Positions 49,670 through 59,447 of a stretch of 64,000 nt of DNA are shown in pieces; position 1 is the first letter of the stretch, and every line of letters begins with the position of its first letter. The position numbers and the translations under genes are program-made. The notes under the pieces were generated by a model. It did not search any database. It saw only the letters and a list, made by a program, of their open reading frames with translations, and had not been told where the DNA came from. Origin of the DNA: AP-15 sp963799085 (GTDB lineage: Bacteria > Pseudomonadota > Alphaproteobacteria > ATCC43930 > CGMCC-115725); NCBI GenBank assembly GCA_963799085.1, contig CAWCWA010000005.1:62001-126000 (forward strand). Reading direction: 5' to 3'.

Positions 49670-50143
49670 TCAAGCGGCGGCGCGCGGCGGCCGTTGTACC
49701 ATGTCCCCTGCGCGGATCCAGAAACGCTCGAGACGGCGCAGCGTCAGGCAGGCCGCTTCGAGTTCGCCGCGCTCGATCGCCGCCTGGGTCAGCATTTCGG
49801 CATGGCGCCGGTGCATCTGCGTCAGGCGGTCGCGCAGCTTGGCGCCCTTGTCGGTCAGACGCACATGGATCGAGCGCCGGTCGTGCTCCGAGCGCTGCTG
49901 CGCGAGGTAGCCGTTTTCGACCATCTTCTTGACATTGTAGGAGACGTTCGAGCCGAGATAGCAACCCCGCAGCGTCAACTCGCCGACCGTCATCTCCGCG
50001 TCGCCAATATTGAACAGCATCATCCCCTGGACATTATTGATGTCGTGAACCCCGAGCCCTTCTAGCTCGAGCTTCACCACCTCTAGAAAATGACGGTGCA
50101 GGCGCTCGACGAGCGAAATCACATCGAGATATGGGCCTTCCAT
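49670..50143 (-). CDS. MarR-family winged-helix regulator, LdtR-like
   Basis: A 157-residue protein with a MarR-type winged helix: QGMMLFNIGDAEMTVGELTLRG, SNVSYNVKKMVENGYLAQQRSEHDRRS and VRLTDKGAKLRDRLTQMH. The long recognition region GCYLGSNVSYNVKKMVENGY matches alphaproteobacterial LdtR, which controls an L,D-transpeptidase gene and stress genes in Rhizobiales. No ldt gene is nearby, so its targets are elsewhere. It is divergent from nothing obvious. Confidence 0.8.
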   Translation of the reverse strand: MEGPYLDVISLVERLHRHFLEVVKLELEGLGVHDINNVQGMMLFNIGDAEMTVGELTLRGCYLGSNVSYNVKKMVENGYLAQQRSEHDRRSIHVRLTDKGAKLRDRLTQMHRRHAEMLTQAAIERGELEAACLTLRRLERFWIRAGDMVQRPPRAAA

Positions 50144-50203
50144 GCGAACCTCGTTCCAACAGGATTTACACGAGGTTAGCCCAGCGTTTGTAAATTTTTC
50201 GTT

Positions 50204-51102
50204 TCAAATTTTACCGTGGCGCGCTCGAATAAAACGATAGATGCCGGAAAAGTCGATCGCCCCGGTTTCATGGTCGACGAACAACCGATATAGATTTGCC
50301 GCCGCCGCCCCCAAATTCGTCACCGCCGCCGTTACCGCAGCAGCCTGTTGCGCCAACCGCAAATCCTTCAGCATCATCGCCGCGGTAAAACCCGGCGCGT
50401 AATCGCGGTTGCAGGGCGCCGCCGGAACCGGTCCCGGCACCGGGCAGTAGCTGGTCAGCGACCAGCATTGGCCTGAAGACTTGGCGCTAATGTCGAACAG
50501 TGTCTGCGCTTCGAGCCCGAGCTTTTCGGCGAGCGCAAAGGCCTCGCACACCGCGATCATCGACACGCCGAGGATCATGTTGTTACAGATCTCGGCAGCT
50601 TGGCCGTTGCCGGCGGGCCCGGCATGAACGATCGTCCGCCCCATCGCTTCCAGCACCTGCCGGGCGCGGGCAAAAGCCTGGGCATCGCCGCCGACCATGA
50701 TTGTCAAGCTCCCCGCCGCAGCGCCGACCGTCCCGCCAGAGACAGGAGCGTCGAGCATGGCAAACCCGCCCTCGGCCGCGGCGCCAGCGACGGCCCGCGC
50801 GGTCTCGACATCGATCGTCGAACAGTCGATCAGCAGCGCTCCCTTCCGCGTCCCTCCCAAAATCCCGCCATTGCCGAGATAGACCTCACGAACCTGCGGC
50901 CCAGCCGGCAGCATCGTGATGACGATCTCGCCCGCCGCGGCAGCCTCGGCGGCACTCGTCGCCACCCAGCCGCCCTCGGCCCGAGCGCCGCGACAACCGC
51001 CGGGACGACATCGAACCCGGTCACGCGGTGACCTGCCTTGAGCAGATTAGCCGCCATCGGCGCGCCCATGTTGCCGAGCCCGATAAAGCCGATCTCCGTC
51101 AT
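50204..51102 (-). CDS. NAD-dependent 3-hydroxyisobutyrate dehydrogenase-like protein, one frameshift
   Basis: Beta-hydroxyacid dehydrogenase. The N-terminal Rossmann motif is MTEIGFIGLGNMGAPMAANLLKAGH. The substrate motif LIDCSTIDVETAR is followed by the DAPVSGGTVGA signature. The catalytic Lys region is GPAGNGQAAEICNNMILG, where the family's usual GxGxxxKxxNN has Glu in place of the catalytic Lys. The frame breaks near 50977: GGGCCGAG is seen where GGGGCCGAG would join VAALG to GGWVATSAAEAAAAGEIVI. It may act in valine or related hydroxyacid breakdown next to a crotonase. The Lys substitution should be checked. Confidence 0.82.
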
Positions 51103-51318
51103 CTTCTGGGTCCTTCCGCATATCGCCCGGTTCCACGGGCAAAAATACGGACTTCCCGGAGAGGCCGAAAGTGGCTGGGAAAAGCGGTGTCCCCGGCATG
51201 TGGCGGATACTAACTAGGATTGTCATTCCGACGGCCGCCGCTGCACCTGCAGCAAATCTGCGGCGAAACACTCTCTATGGCGTGACGCCGACCGATGGAT
51301 CGGACCCGGCCGTCCGCA

Positions 51319-51570
51319 TTATTCGGGGGCGGCCTCGCCCTTGTCGGAGCCCGCAGCGCGCAATTCCTGCAACAGGAGGCGAACGCTGCGCGCGGTCTGC
51401 AGCTTCTTGCCGATGTCGGGCGCCAGCCGCAGATCACCCTCGGCGTTGAGCCAACCGGCCTCGATGTCGGGCGGCAATTCGCGCAGCACTTCGGCAAACG
51501 TCCGGAAGATCTCCTCGATCTGCCGAGCGACCAGCCGCCTTTCCCTGGCCATGCCCGCGCCTCGGCTCAT
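51319..51570 (-). CDS. small hypothetical protein coupled to the crotonase
   Basis: An 83-residue acidic, helical protein (ARQIEEIFRTFAEVLRELPPDIEAGWL, then KLQTARSVRLLLQELRAAG) with no recognised domain. Its ATG overlaps the stop of the upstream crotonase (ATGA), implying translational coupling. An internal Met (MARERRLV) seven codons in is an alternative start. Confidence 0.6.
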   Translation of the reverse strand: MSRGAGMARERRLVARQIEEIFRTFAEVLRELPPDIEAGWLNAEGDLRLAPDIGKKLQTARSVRLLLQELRAAGSDKGEAAPE

Positions 51571-52367
51571 CGGCCGGCGAATACTGGAGGCCGCTTTTCG
51601 GCCCAGGCCCGAACTCCTTCGCGATGATCATGCGAGGCAGCGCAGACCGCGCGCGCCACTTCCAGCTCGGCCATGTCAAGCCGGCCGGCGGCGTGAGCGT
51701 CGATCGCCCGCTTCAGTCCTGCGAGCGCCATCGGCGCATTGGCGGCGAGCACGGCGGCCAGCTCCTCGGCCCGCGGCATCAGCCGGTCGGACGGCAGCAC
51801 CTCGTCGAGATAGCCGATGCGCAGCATCTCCGCGGCATCAATCGGCTGCGCCGTCAGAAACAGCTTTTTCGCGGCCGCCACGCCGAGCCGGCTGACGTAA
51901 CGGCCGATGCCGCTCGCATAGTAGACGATGCCGAGCCGTGCCGCCGGCATCAGCATCCGCATGCCCTCTACACCTAGGCGGAAATCGCAGGCTAACGCCA
52001 GATCGGTGGCGCCGCCGTAGACGCTGCCGTTAAGGGCCGCGATCGTCGGCACCCGCAGCGCTTCGAGACGGTTGACCGTGCGTTCGAAGGCGTCGCTGTC
52101 GTAGGCGTCCGCCCCCTCTCCTTCCAGCCGATCGACGAGCGCGCCGATGTGAAAGCCGGAACTGAAGCTGCGGCCAGCAGCGGTCAAGGTAAGGACCCGG
52201 ACCGAGGGATCGTCGTCGATCCGGGCGAACGCGTTCTCCAGCACGGCTAGGTCTTCCGGTTCGAGCCGGTTGTGGACGCGCGGCCGGTTGAGCCGGATCA
52301 CCGCGCGGCCCTCCCCGATGTTGACTATCGGCACGGTCGCCGGCTCGGTCAGGGCGGCATCGGGCAT
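51567..52367 (-). CDS. enoyl-CoA hydratase/isomerase (crotonase) family protein
   Basis: A 266-residue crotonase-fold protein. It has VIRLNRPRVHNRLEPEDL, the oxyanion segment SFSSGFHIGAL, TIAALNGSVYGGATDLALACDFRL and LMPAARLGIVYYASG. The two acidic positions used by true enoyl-CoA hydratases (GGGxELA and PEI) read GGATDLA and PAA here. Classical hydration is therefore unlikely, and another CoA chemistry (isomerase, hydrolase or decarboxylase type) is possible. It is the first gene of a two-gene unit with the small 51319-51570 protein. Confidence 0.85.
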   Translation of the reverse strand: MPDAALTEPATVPIVNIGEGRAVIRLNRPRVHNRLEPEDLAVLENAFARIDDDPSVRVLTLTAAGRSFSSGFHIGALVDRLEGEGADAYDSDAFERTVNRLEALRVPTIAALNGSVYGGATDLALACDFRLGVEGMRMLMPAARLGIVYYASGIGRYVSRLGVAAAKKLFLTAQPIDAAEMLRIGYLDEVLPSDRLMPRAEELAAVLAANAPMALAGLKRAIDAHAAGRLDMAELEVARAVCAASHDHREGVRAWAEKRPPVFAGR

Positions 52368-52438
52368 CGCGGTTCTCCCGTTTGGGCTCAGCCCCGCTAT
52401 TCTGCCGCCGCCCCGCCTCCGAGGCCAGCGCCGAAGGG

Positions 52439-53632
52439 TCAGGTGGCGGCGCCGAGGGCGTGGAAGCCGCGGTCGAGGTCTTCGATCAGATCCTCGGGGT
52501 CTTCGAGGCCGATATGGAGGCGCAGGCTCGGGCCTTCGGGCGCCCAGCGCGTCGCGGTGCGACCGGGATTCGTCGGTAGGATCAAGCTCTCGAACCCGCC
52601 CCAGCTCGACCCGATGCCGAAGAGGTCAAGGGCGTCGATCAGGGCGTAGACCGCGGTCTTCGAGGCGGGCTTCAGCACGACGCCGAAGAGCCCGCTGGCG
52701 CCGAGGAAATCTCGCTTCCACAGGCCGTGGCCCGGGTCTTCGGGGAGCGCCGGGTAGAGCACGCGCGAAACCTCGGGCCGGGTCAGCAGAAATCGGGCGA
52801 CGGCAAGCGCGTTCTTCTGGTGGCGTTCGAGCCGCACACTCAGCGTGCGCAGTCCGCGCAAGGCGAAATAGGCGTCGTCCGGCGCGGCGCAATGGCCAAG
52901 ATTGGCGGCCATCGTGCGCACCGGGACGTACATCTCCTCGTTGGTGATGACCGCGCCCAGCATCACGTCGGAATGGCCGACGATGTATTTGGTCGCGGCG
53001 TGGATCGACACGTCCACGCCATGGGCGAAGGACGGGAACAGGTAGGGCGAGGCCCAGGTGTTGTCCATCAGCACCTTGGCGCCGCCGGCATGGGCCGCGG
53101 CGGCGATCGCCGGCACATCCTGCACCTCGAAAGTTTGTGAACCCGGCAATTCGACATAGACAACCCTGGTGTTGGGCCGCATCAGCTGGGCGATGGCCTC
53201 GCCGATCAGCGGATCGTAATAGGTCGTCGCGATGCCGTAGCGGGTCAGCACCTTTTCGCAGAAGGTGCGCGCGGGTCCGTAGACCGAATCGACCATCAGA
53301 ATGTGGTCGCCGCATTTGAGGCAGGCTTCGAGCGGGGCGGTGATCGCCGCCAGCCCCGACGACATCAGCATCGCCCGATAGCCGCCCTCGATCGCCGCCA
53401 GCGCCTCTTCGAGGGCAAAGGTCGTCGGCGTACCGAGAAGACCGTAGCGGACGACATCGAAGCGCTTCGTCGGGTCGCGCTTGGCCTCCCATTCCGCCAT
53501 ATTCGACGAGAGAATCGTCGAGGCGTGGTAGACCGGCGGATTGACAGCGCCGTGATGCGCATCGGGGTGGCGCCCGAGATGGGTCAGGAGCGTATCCTTG
53601 CGGTAATGGCGGGGCCTGTCGTCGTTTTTCAT
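52439..53632 (-). CDS. metC: cystathionine beta-lyase (PLP-dependent)
   Basis: A Cys/Met-metabolism PLP enzyme of about 397 residues that cleaves cystathionine to homocysteine. It has DTLLTHLGRHPDAHHGAVNPPVYHASTI, YGLLGTPTTFALEEALAAIEGG and MSSGLAAITAPLEACLKCGDHIL. LMDNTWASPYLF and the PLP lysine in HAATKYIVGHSDVMLG follow. C-terminal SSWGGFESLILP and LRLHIGLEDPEDLIEDLDRG are typical of MetC. ATG 53632 (MKNDDRPRHYRKDT) is preferred over a start four codons upstream. The frame is intact. Confidence 0.92.
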   Translation of the reverse strand: MKNDDRPRHYRKDTLLTHLGRHPDAHHGAVNPPVYHASTILSSNMAEWEAKRDPTKRFDVVRYGLLGTPTTFALEEALAAIEGGYRAMLMSSGLAAITAPLEACLKCGDHILMVDSVYGPARTFCEKVLTRYGIATTYYDPLIGEAIAQLMRPNTRVVYVELPGSQTFEVQDVPAIAAAAHAGGAKVLMDNTWASPYLFPSFAHGVDVSIHAATKYIVGHSDVMLGAVITNEEMYVPVRTMAANLGHCAAPDDAYFALRGLRTLSVRLERHQKNALAVARFLLTRPEVSRVLYPALPEDPGHGLWKRDFLGASGLFGVVLKPASKTAVYALIDALDLFGIGSSWGGFESLILPTNPGRTATRWAPEGPSLRLHIGLEDPEDLIEDLDRGFHALGAAT

Positions 53633-53792
53633 CCGCTCCACCAATTCGCGAACATCACGGGGCGAACTTTACATCGTCTTTCGCGTCGCCGCACAAGCCC
53701 CACTTCGCGGCGCGCGAGATTGCCTTGAAACGGCCGCAGCAACCGTCGAGCATTACCTTAGCGTGAACGAGTAGGGGAAAGGAGGTCGGTGG

Positions 53793-53978
53793 GTGAGGTT
53801 GGTGATATTGGCCTTGGCACTTGGAATGCTCGCCGGCTGCGGCGACAAGACCCCGCAACCTCCTAGCGACTCGGCGGAATCGGCGGCGATCCTGAAGCGC
53901 GACTGCAACGACCCGAAATGGAAGGAGGAAAATCTCGGCCTGTGGTATTCGGTCTGCCGTCAGCCAATGCGCTGGTGA
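53793..53978 (+). CDS. small lipoprotein
   Basis: A 61-residue lipoprotein with signal VILALALGMLAGC (lipobox LAGC), then a short Pro/Ser/Asp-rich region with Cys residues. The start is a GTG at 53793, placed 7 nt after a near-perfect AGGAGG. It is divergent from metC. Function is unknown; it resembles short entericidin-like or assembly-type lipoproteins only in size. Confidence 0.7.
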   Translation: MRLVILALALGMLAGCGDKTPQPPSDSAESAAILKRDCNDPKWKEENLGLWYSVCRQPMRW

Positions 53979-53986
53979 CGCGGGCT

Positions 53987-54337
53987 TCAGAATTTCTTGA
54001 AGCACTCCCGCCCGCTGCCTTGCAGCGCGCGACAATCGGCGGCGATCGATGAGCCCTTTTTGTTGGGCGCGATCTGCACGGCAAAGCTGCGGCCGTCCTT
54101 GCAGCCGACGCTCCAATAGGCGAGGCCCTTGGCCTTGCCGCTGGCCGTGACCCCCATCGGGAAAGCGGAAATACCGACACAGCCGTGACCGATGTGGCGG
54201 GCCAGCGTCAGCGCCTGCTGCTCGGGCGAAAGCGCCAGCAGCTTGTCGTTGGTCGGGTTGCCCGAGCCCGCCGCCTCGACGGGCGCGGCCAACCAACCTG
54301 TCAGGACCACAGCCAGGGCCAGAAGTCGCACCGTCAT
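53987..54337 (-). CDS. secreted hypothetical protein
   Basis: A 116-residue protein with a cleavable signal peptide (LLALAVVLTGWLAAPVEAAG). A mature domain follows (IGHGCVGISAFPMGVTASGKAKGLAYWSVGC, FAVQIAPNKKGSSIAADCRALQ) with four Cys residues that could form disulfides. No family is recognised. It follows the CocE-type hydrolase by only a few bases and is probably co-transcribed with it. Confidence 0.65.
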   Translation of the reverse strand: MTVRLLALAVVLTGWLAAPVEAAGSGNPTNDKLLALSPEQQALTLARHIGHGCVGISAFPMGVTASGKAKGLAYWSVGCKDGRSFAVQIAPNKKGSSIAADCRALQGSGRECFKKF

Positions 54338-54340
54338 CGC

Positions 54341-56114
54341 TCAGTCCGGCCCGCCAAGCGGCGGATCGATCAGCGGCAGCACGATGTGCGAAGGATGTGC
54401 CGCGTCGAGAAACACGCGGTTGCGCGCGATCCGCAGCCGCGACATCGACCCTTCTGGCTCGCCGGAATTCGGGTTCACGTCAAAATGCGGAAAATTGCCG
54501 CTGGAAATGTCGAGGCGCAGTTGATGGCCGTGGCAGAACAGGTTTGCCGTCGGAAGAGTTCGATCGTCACCCGATAGACAGTGCCGGGGGTCATCATCGC
54601 CGGCCGCTCCCAGCTGTCGCGATAGCGCAGGCGCAGGATACCCTCGCACAAATTCATCGCAAAACCCTCCGGATAATCCTCATTCGGCGGGAAGAGGTCG
54701 ATCAGCTTGGCGGTGACATCAGTGTCGGGACAATCGGAGGCGAGCCATAGCTGGGCGGTCACGGGGCCGCTGACTTCGATGTCGCGCGCGAGCTGCGGGG
54801 TGGCGAAGGTCGGCACGTCGGGACGCTCGCAAAGCGGCCGATAGCGGGCGCGGCAGCCGAAACAATCCGGGCGCTCGCGCTGATCGTAGGCGCCGGCCCG
54901 CATGACCGGTTCGCCCGAGTTCAGCGCACCGCCGATCGCCGGCGTCGGATGGCGCGGGTCGAAACAATATTCGAGCGGACGCACGTCAGCGGGTGGGGGT
55001 TCCGGGCGCAGCGATCCGTCGACGTGCAGATAGTAAAGTAAGGCGTCCATCGCGTCTGCGGCAGCGGCCAATCCGCAGCCTGCCGCCAGCGCCCGCCATG
55101 GTCGAGCCTGCCCGCCTCGTTGCGCCGGCCGGAGCCCCCGCCCATGACGAAGAACTGCACCGGCGGCTCACGCTCGACGCCGTTCGCCGCGTCCCTTAGC
55201 CAGCGGTCGAACCAGCGCCGGCGCAGCTCGAAGAAATCCGACGCAAGATTGCCATCGACCGCCGCAGCCAGGCCAAAATCGACATCGCCCGCATAGCCGA
55301 GCGAGCGGTCGCCGCCCGTCCACGGCCCAAAGATCAGCCGCTGCACGATTGCCGCATCGGCGTAACGGTCCCAGTAACCCTGGGCGTAGATGCCGGCCTG
55401 CTTCCAAAAATCGTCGAAGACGCCGTGCGACCATTGCTCGAACAGGTAGTCCTCGGGCGCGGCGCTGACCGGGGAATCACCCTTACGCCAGGGCATTCGG
55501 GCAAACCATTGCTTGATGTCCTGCGCGCGCAAGGCGGCCCTGACGACCGGGTCCTTGGCGTCGGCGAGCGCGTTGTTGTAGGCCCGGGTCGTCTGCTTCA
55601 GGTCAAAGGCGCCGTCATGCCGGATGCCGCCGTGATAGGCGTTCGAAAACCCGCCGCAATCGAGAAACTGCGCGGCCAAGCCCGGCGGATCGAGACAGCC
55701 CAGGGCGGCCTGGGCGTGGGCGGCGTAGGAGAGGCCGAAGGTGCCGATGCGGCCGTTGCACCAGGGCCGGCGCAACAGCCAGGCGAGCGTGTCGGCGCCG
55801 TCGGCGGCCTCGCTCAAATATTTCGTAAAGCGACCGCCCGAATTGTAGCGGCCGCGGCAATCTTGATAGACGGCGGCGTAGCCGTGCCGCACGAAATAGG
55901 CCGCCACTTCGGCCCGCGAGCGCGGCGCCGAAACGGCAGCGGTGCGTTCCGACCGGCTCGAAGCCGATTTGTTATAGGGTGTGCGTTCGAGGAGCACCGG
56001 AAAGGGTCCGGAGCCGGCCGGCCTATAGACGTCCGTCGCCAGCCCGACGCCGTCCCGCAACGACACGATGATGTCGCGCTCGACGATGAGGTCGCCCGTT
56101 TCGGCCTTATCCAT
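54341..56114 (-). CDS. CocE/NonD (X-Pro dipeptidyl-peptidase S15) family hydrolase, two frameshifts
   Basis: An alpha/beta hydrolase of about 590 residues. It has DIIVSLRDGVGLATDVYRP, FPVLLERTPYNKS and YAAVYQDCRGRYNSGGRF, and the nucleophile Ser in GRIGTFGLSYAAHAQ. FGPWTGGDRS (with the Asp/His region) and the C-terminal jelly-roll ATPQLARDIEVSGPVTAQLWLAS...DVTAKLIDLFPP follow. A five-base duplication near 55045 and a lost C near 54556 break the frame. The corrected tail ends SHIVLPLIDPPLGGPD at 54341. ATG 56114 follows GGAGGGGG by about 5 nt. Relatives hydrolyse esters or amides (cocaine esterase, glutaryl acylase). Confidence 0.82.
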
Positions 56115-56197
56115 GCCGCCCCCTCCCGCCGCTGCGCCGCGCTTGCCTACGGCCGGCATTTTCGCTATCACGCTCGCCGCCGTAAAGCCATGGCGAC

Positions 56198-56272
56198 GGG
56201 CGCGTAGCTCAGCGGGAGAGCACTACGTTGACATCGTAGGGGTCACTGGTTCAATCCCAGTCGCGCCCACCA
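56198..56272 (+). tRNA. tRNA-Val (GAC)
   Basis: A complete cloverleaf. The acceptor GGGCGCG pairs with CGCGCCC before the encoded ACCA. D-arm GCTC...GAGC; anticodon stem CTACG/CGTAG with loop TTGACAT (anticodon GAC, valine); T-arm CTGG-TTCAATC-CCAG. CCA is encoded at the 3' end. Confidence 0.97.
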
Positions 56273-56444
56273 CAAATTGTACTAATGGTTTACGGGAAAG
56301 AATAGGCAAAGCGGCGCTGCCGGTCGGCATCGGATTGGCAAGCGTCCGAAGCGCGCCGGTACCTCCGATGTCTTAACTGATTGTTAATCCATCGGCCACA
56401 GTCTGAGGGGCGTCGCTGACGCAATTTTGACGGGTTAGTCTTCA

Positions 56445-56693
56445 GTGACTACAACTCGATGCATTCTGCGATATGCGCGGTGGCTTGAGGAGGTCGACCC
56501 CGACTTTCTGTCCACCGCGATACTGATGGAGACCGGCGAGGACTACAGCACGCGCGATCTGCTGGACCAGGTCGCTCGGCTGATCGAAATCTTTGGCGTG
56601 ATCGGCACCGCGGAGATCGTCGGGTGCCCGGCGCGCGAGGTTCGGCGAGACGCAGCAGCCAAAATACGGCTAAGGGACGATGAATGCGCGTAA
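56445..56693 (+). CDS. small hypothetical protein
   Basis: An 82-codon frame from a GTG start. It encodes a helical acidic protein (ILRYARWLEEVDPDFLSTAIL, then STRDLLDQVARLIEIFGVIGTAEIVG). The composition looks protein-like, and no known domain is present. No convincing ribosome-binding site is visible, so support is moderate to weak. Confidence 0.4.
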   Translation: MTTTRCILRYARWLEEVDPDFLSTAILMETGEDYSTRDLLDQVARLIEIFGVIGTAEIVGCPAREVRRDAAAKIRLRDDECA

Positions 56694-56813
56694 CCCGACA
56701 CGCTGCGGTAGCCCAGGAATTAGGGGCGGTTGACGGCATCATAAACACTCCGGCGCCGCTCAATATCAGCAGAGACAACAAACTTCAGCCGCGTGCAGCG
56801 GGCCGACCTACGG

Positions 56814-58137
56814 TTAGAGAATGAACTTGGAGAGGTCGGCGTTCTGCGCCAGGGTTCCCACTTGTTCGCGGACATAGGCGCGATCGATTGTAATGCAGGT
56901 GCCTTCGGGGCGGTCGGAGGCGGTGAAGCTGATCTCTTCGAGGAGACGCTCGAGAATTGTGTGCAGGCGCCGGGCGCCGATGTTCTCGACCGCGGTATTG
57001 ATCTCCTCGGCGAGCAAGGCCAGCTCGTCGATCGCCGCCTCCTCGAAATCGAGCGTGACGCCCTCGGTCGCGAGCAGCGCCTTGTACTGCTTGATCAGGC
57101 TCGCCTCAGGCTCGGTCAGGATTCGCCGAAAATCGTCGCGGTCGAGCGCCCTCAACTCGACGCGGATCGGCAGCCGGCCCTGCAATTCCGGCAGGAGGTC
57201 CGCGGGCTTCGACTGGTGGAAGGCGCCAGAGGCGATGAACAGGATGTGATCGGTCTTGACCGAACCGTGCTTGGTCGCAACCGTGGTCCCTTCGATCAGG
57301 GGCAAGAGGTCGCGCTGCACGCCTTCGCGGCTGACGTCGGGACCGCCACCGCCCAGCCGCTCACCGCGGCCGCAGAATCTTGTCGATCTCGTCGAGGAAA
57401 ACGATGCCGTTCTGCTCGACCGCGCCGATCGCCTCTCGCACCACGGTTTCCTGGTCGAGGAGTTTGTCGCTCTCCTCGGCGACCAGTACGCGATGGCTTT
57501 CGGCGACGCTCATCCGCTTGGGCTTGCTGCGCGTGCCAAAGGCCTTGCCGAAAATGTCGCCGAGGTTGAGCATGCCCATCTGCGCGCCCGGCATGCCGGG
57601 GATCTCGAAGGTGGGCATACTGGCGGCGGCGCTCTCCTGCACCGCGATCTCGATCTCGCGGTCGTCGAGCGCACCCTCGCGCAGCATCTTGCGGAATTTC
57701 TGTCGGGTGTCGGCGGCGGCGTTGTTGCCGACCAGCGCGTCGAGCACGCGCTCCTCAGCGGCCAACTCGGCGCGGGTCTCCACCTCCTTGCGCAGCCGCT
57801 CGCGGGTCATCCCGATGGCGATCTCGACAAGGTCGCGCACGATCTGCTCGACGTCGCGGCCGACATAGCCGACCTCGGTAAACTTGGTCGCCTCGACCTT
57901 GACGAAAGGGGCCTGCGCCAACCGAGCCAGCCGGCGCGAGATTTCGGTCTTGCCGCAGCCCGTGGGCCCGATCATTAGGATGTTCTTCGGCAATACCTCC
58001 TCGCGCAGTTCGGGCGCGAGTTGCTGCCGGCGCCAGCGGTTTCTGAGCGCGATCGCGACCGCGCGCTTGGCGTCGTGCTGGCCGACGATAAAGCGATCGA
58101 GTTCGGAAACGATCTCGCGCGGGCTGAAGGAGTTCAT
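56814..58137 (-). CDS. hslU: HslU, ATPase subunit of the HslUV protease, one frameshift
   Basis: AAA+ unfoldase that feeds substrates to HslV. It starts MNSFSPREIVSELDRFIVGQ. Walker A is GPTGCGKT at residues 57-64, followed by TKFTEVGYVGRDVEQIVRDL and the intermediate domain. Walker B is GIVFLDEIDKI, after which the frame breaks near 57378 (an extra T; the expected ICGRGE follows in the next frame). It then continues GGPDVSREGVQRDLLPLIEG, FIASGAFHQSKPADLLPELQGRLPIRV, the sensor region NIGARRLHTILERLLEE and the conserved C-terminal LSKFIL. It is probably a sequencing indel. It lies 8 bp downstream of hslV. Confidence 0.93.
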
Positions 58138-58145
58138 CGTGGCGG

Positions 58146-58697
58146 TCAATACTCGAGCTTTTCCAGGGTGATCTTGTCGTTGGTGTAGACGCAAATGCCG
58201 GCAGCGATCGCCATCGCGCGGCGCACGATCTCCTCGGCGTCGAGGCCGTCCATGGTGACGAGGGCGCGCGCTGCGGCCAGCGCATAGCCGCCGCCCGAAC
58301 CGATGCCGATGACGCCGTCCTCGGGTTCGAGCACATCGCCGTTGCCCGACAGGATCAGCGATATGTTCTTGTCGGCGACCGCCATCATTGCTTCAAGCCG
58401 GCGCAAATAGCGGTCGGTCCGCCAGTCCTTGGCGAGTTCGACACAGGCGCGCTGCAGCTGGCCCGAATATTGTTCGAGTTTGCCCTCGAGCCGCTCGAAC
58501 AGGGTAATCGCGTCTGCAGTAGCGCCAGCAAATCCGGCGATCACCGAACCGCCGCCGAGCCGCCGCAATTTGCGCGCATTAGCCTTGACGATCGTCTGGC
58601 CCATCGACACTTGACCATCGCCGGCCACAACGACCTGGGCGCCCTTGCGCAGGCAGAGAATCGTGGTGCCGTGCCAGGCCTTGTCGGAATGATCCAT
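58146..58697 (-). CDS. hslV: HslV, peptidase subunit of the HslUV protease
   Basis: A proteasome-like N-terminal threonine hydrolase of 183 residues. The segment WHGTTILCLRKG contains the Thr that becomes the mature N-terminus. VVVAGDGQVSMGQTIVKANARKLRRL, SVIAGFAGATADAITLFERLE and GIGSGGGYALAAARAL are all conserved. ATG 58697 is chosen because the family starts just before the Thr; the longer frame from 58754 has no similarity. It is followed by hslU in an operon and divergent from hisB. Confidence 0.95.
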   Translation of the reverse strand: MDHSDKAWHGTTILCLRKGAQVVVAGDGQVSMGQTIVKANARKLRRLGGGSVIAGFAGATADAITLFERLEGKLEQYSGQLQRACVELAKDWRTDRYLRRLEAMMAVADKNISLILSGNGDVLEPEDGVIGIGSGGGYALAAARALVTMDGLDAEEIVRRAMAIAAGICVYTNDKITLEKLEY

Positions 58698-58846
58698 CGC
58701 TCGCTGCGGAAACGGTCGAAAGCTGACATGTAAGGTGGGGAGGTACGGGATCAAGCCGGCGAGACGGACGGTCGGAGCCGCGGTGACAGTGGCGAACTCA
58801 CGGCAAAATTGCTAAAAGACGGACGCTGCTTTTCGGGGAGAACGTC

Positions 58847-59447
58847 GTGCGGACGGCAACGGTCGAGCGCAACACCAGGGAGACGCAGATCACCGGCACG
58901 GTTGATCTCGACGGCGCCGGGATGGCGGAAGTCTCGACCGGGATCGGTTTTCTCGACCATATGCTCGAACAACTGGCACGGCACAGCCTGATCGACCTGT
59001 CGTTGCGGGCGCACGGCGATTTGCACATCGACTTCCACCACACCACGGAGGATACCGGCTATGTCGTCGGTGAGGCGGTGTCAACGGCGCTCGGCAGCCG
59101 CGCCGGCATCGCCCGCTACGGCCACGCAGTTATTCCGATGGACGAGACCCTGACGCGGGTCACTCTCGACGCCTCAAACCGCCCGTATCTGGTCTGGAAA
59201 GTCGCCTTCACCCGGCCGAAGCTCGGCGAGATGGACACCGAACTCTTCAAGGAATGGTTCCAGGCCTTCGCGCAATCGGCAGGAGTGACGCTGCACGTCG
59301 AGAATCTGTACGGCGAGAACAACCATCACATCGTCGAATCTCTGCTTCAAGGGGCTGGCGCGCGCGCTGCGCCAGGCGGTCGCCGTTGATCCGCGGCAGC
59401 AGGGCAAGGTGCCGTCGACCAAGGGCGTGCTCGGCGGCAGCCTGTGA
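58847..59447 (+). CDS. hisB: imidazoleglycerol-phosphate dehydratase, frameshift near the 3' end
   Basis: Dehydrates imidazole glycerol phosphate to imidazole acetol phosphate in histidine synthesis. Metal-binding blocks are FLDHMLEQLARHSLIDL, HIDFHHTTEDTGYVVGEA and YGENNHHIVES. The frame breaks near 59343, where an extra base prevents ESCFKGLARALRQAV. The corrected frame ends STKGVLGGSL at 59447, with its TGA overlapping the hisH ATG. GGGAGA precedes the GTG start at 58847. Once corrected, it is a normal monofunctional HisB of about 200 residues. Confidence 0.92.

Noticed and set aside
55100..55125. Additional copy of the palindromic mini-element (GAGCCTGCC) in the hydrolase gene
   Set aside because: The bases are ordinary hydrolase codons (GRLDHGGRW region) with no hairpin and no interruption of the reading.
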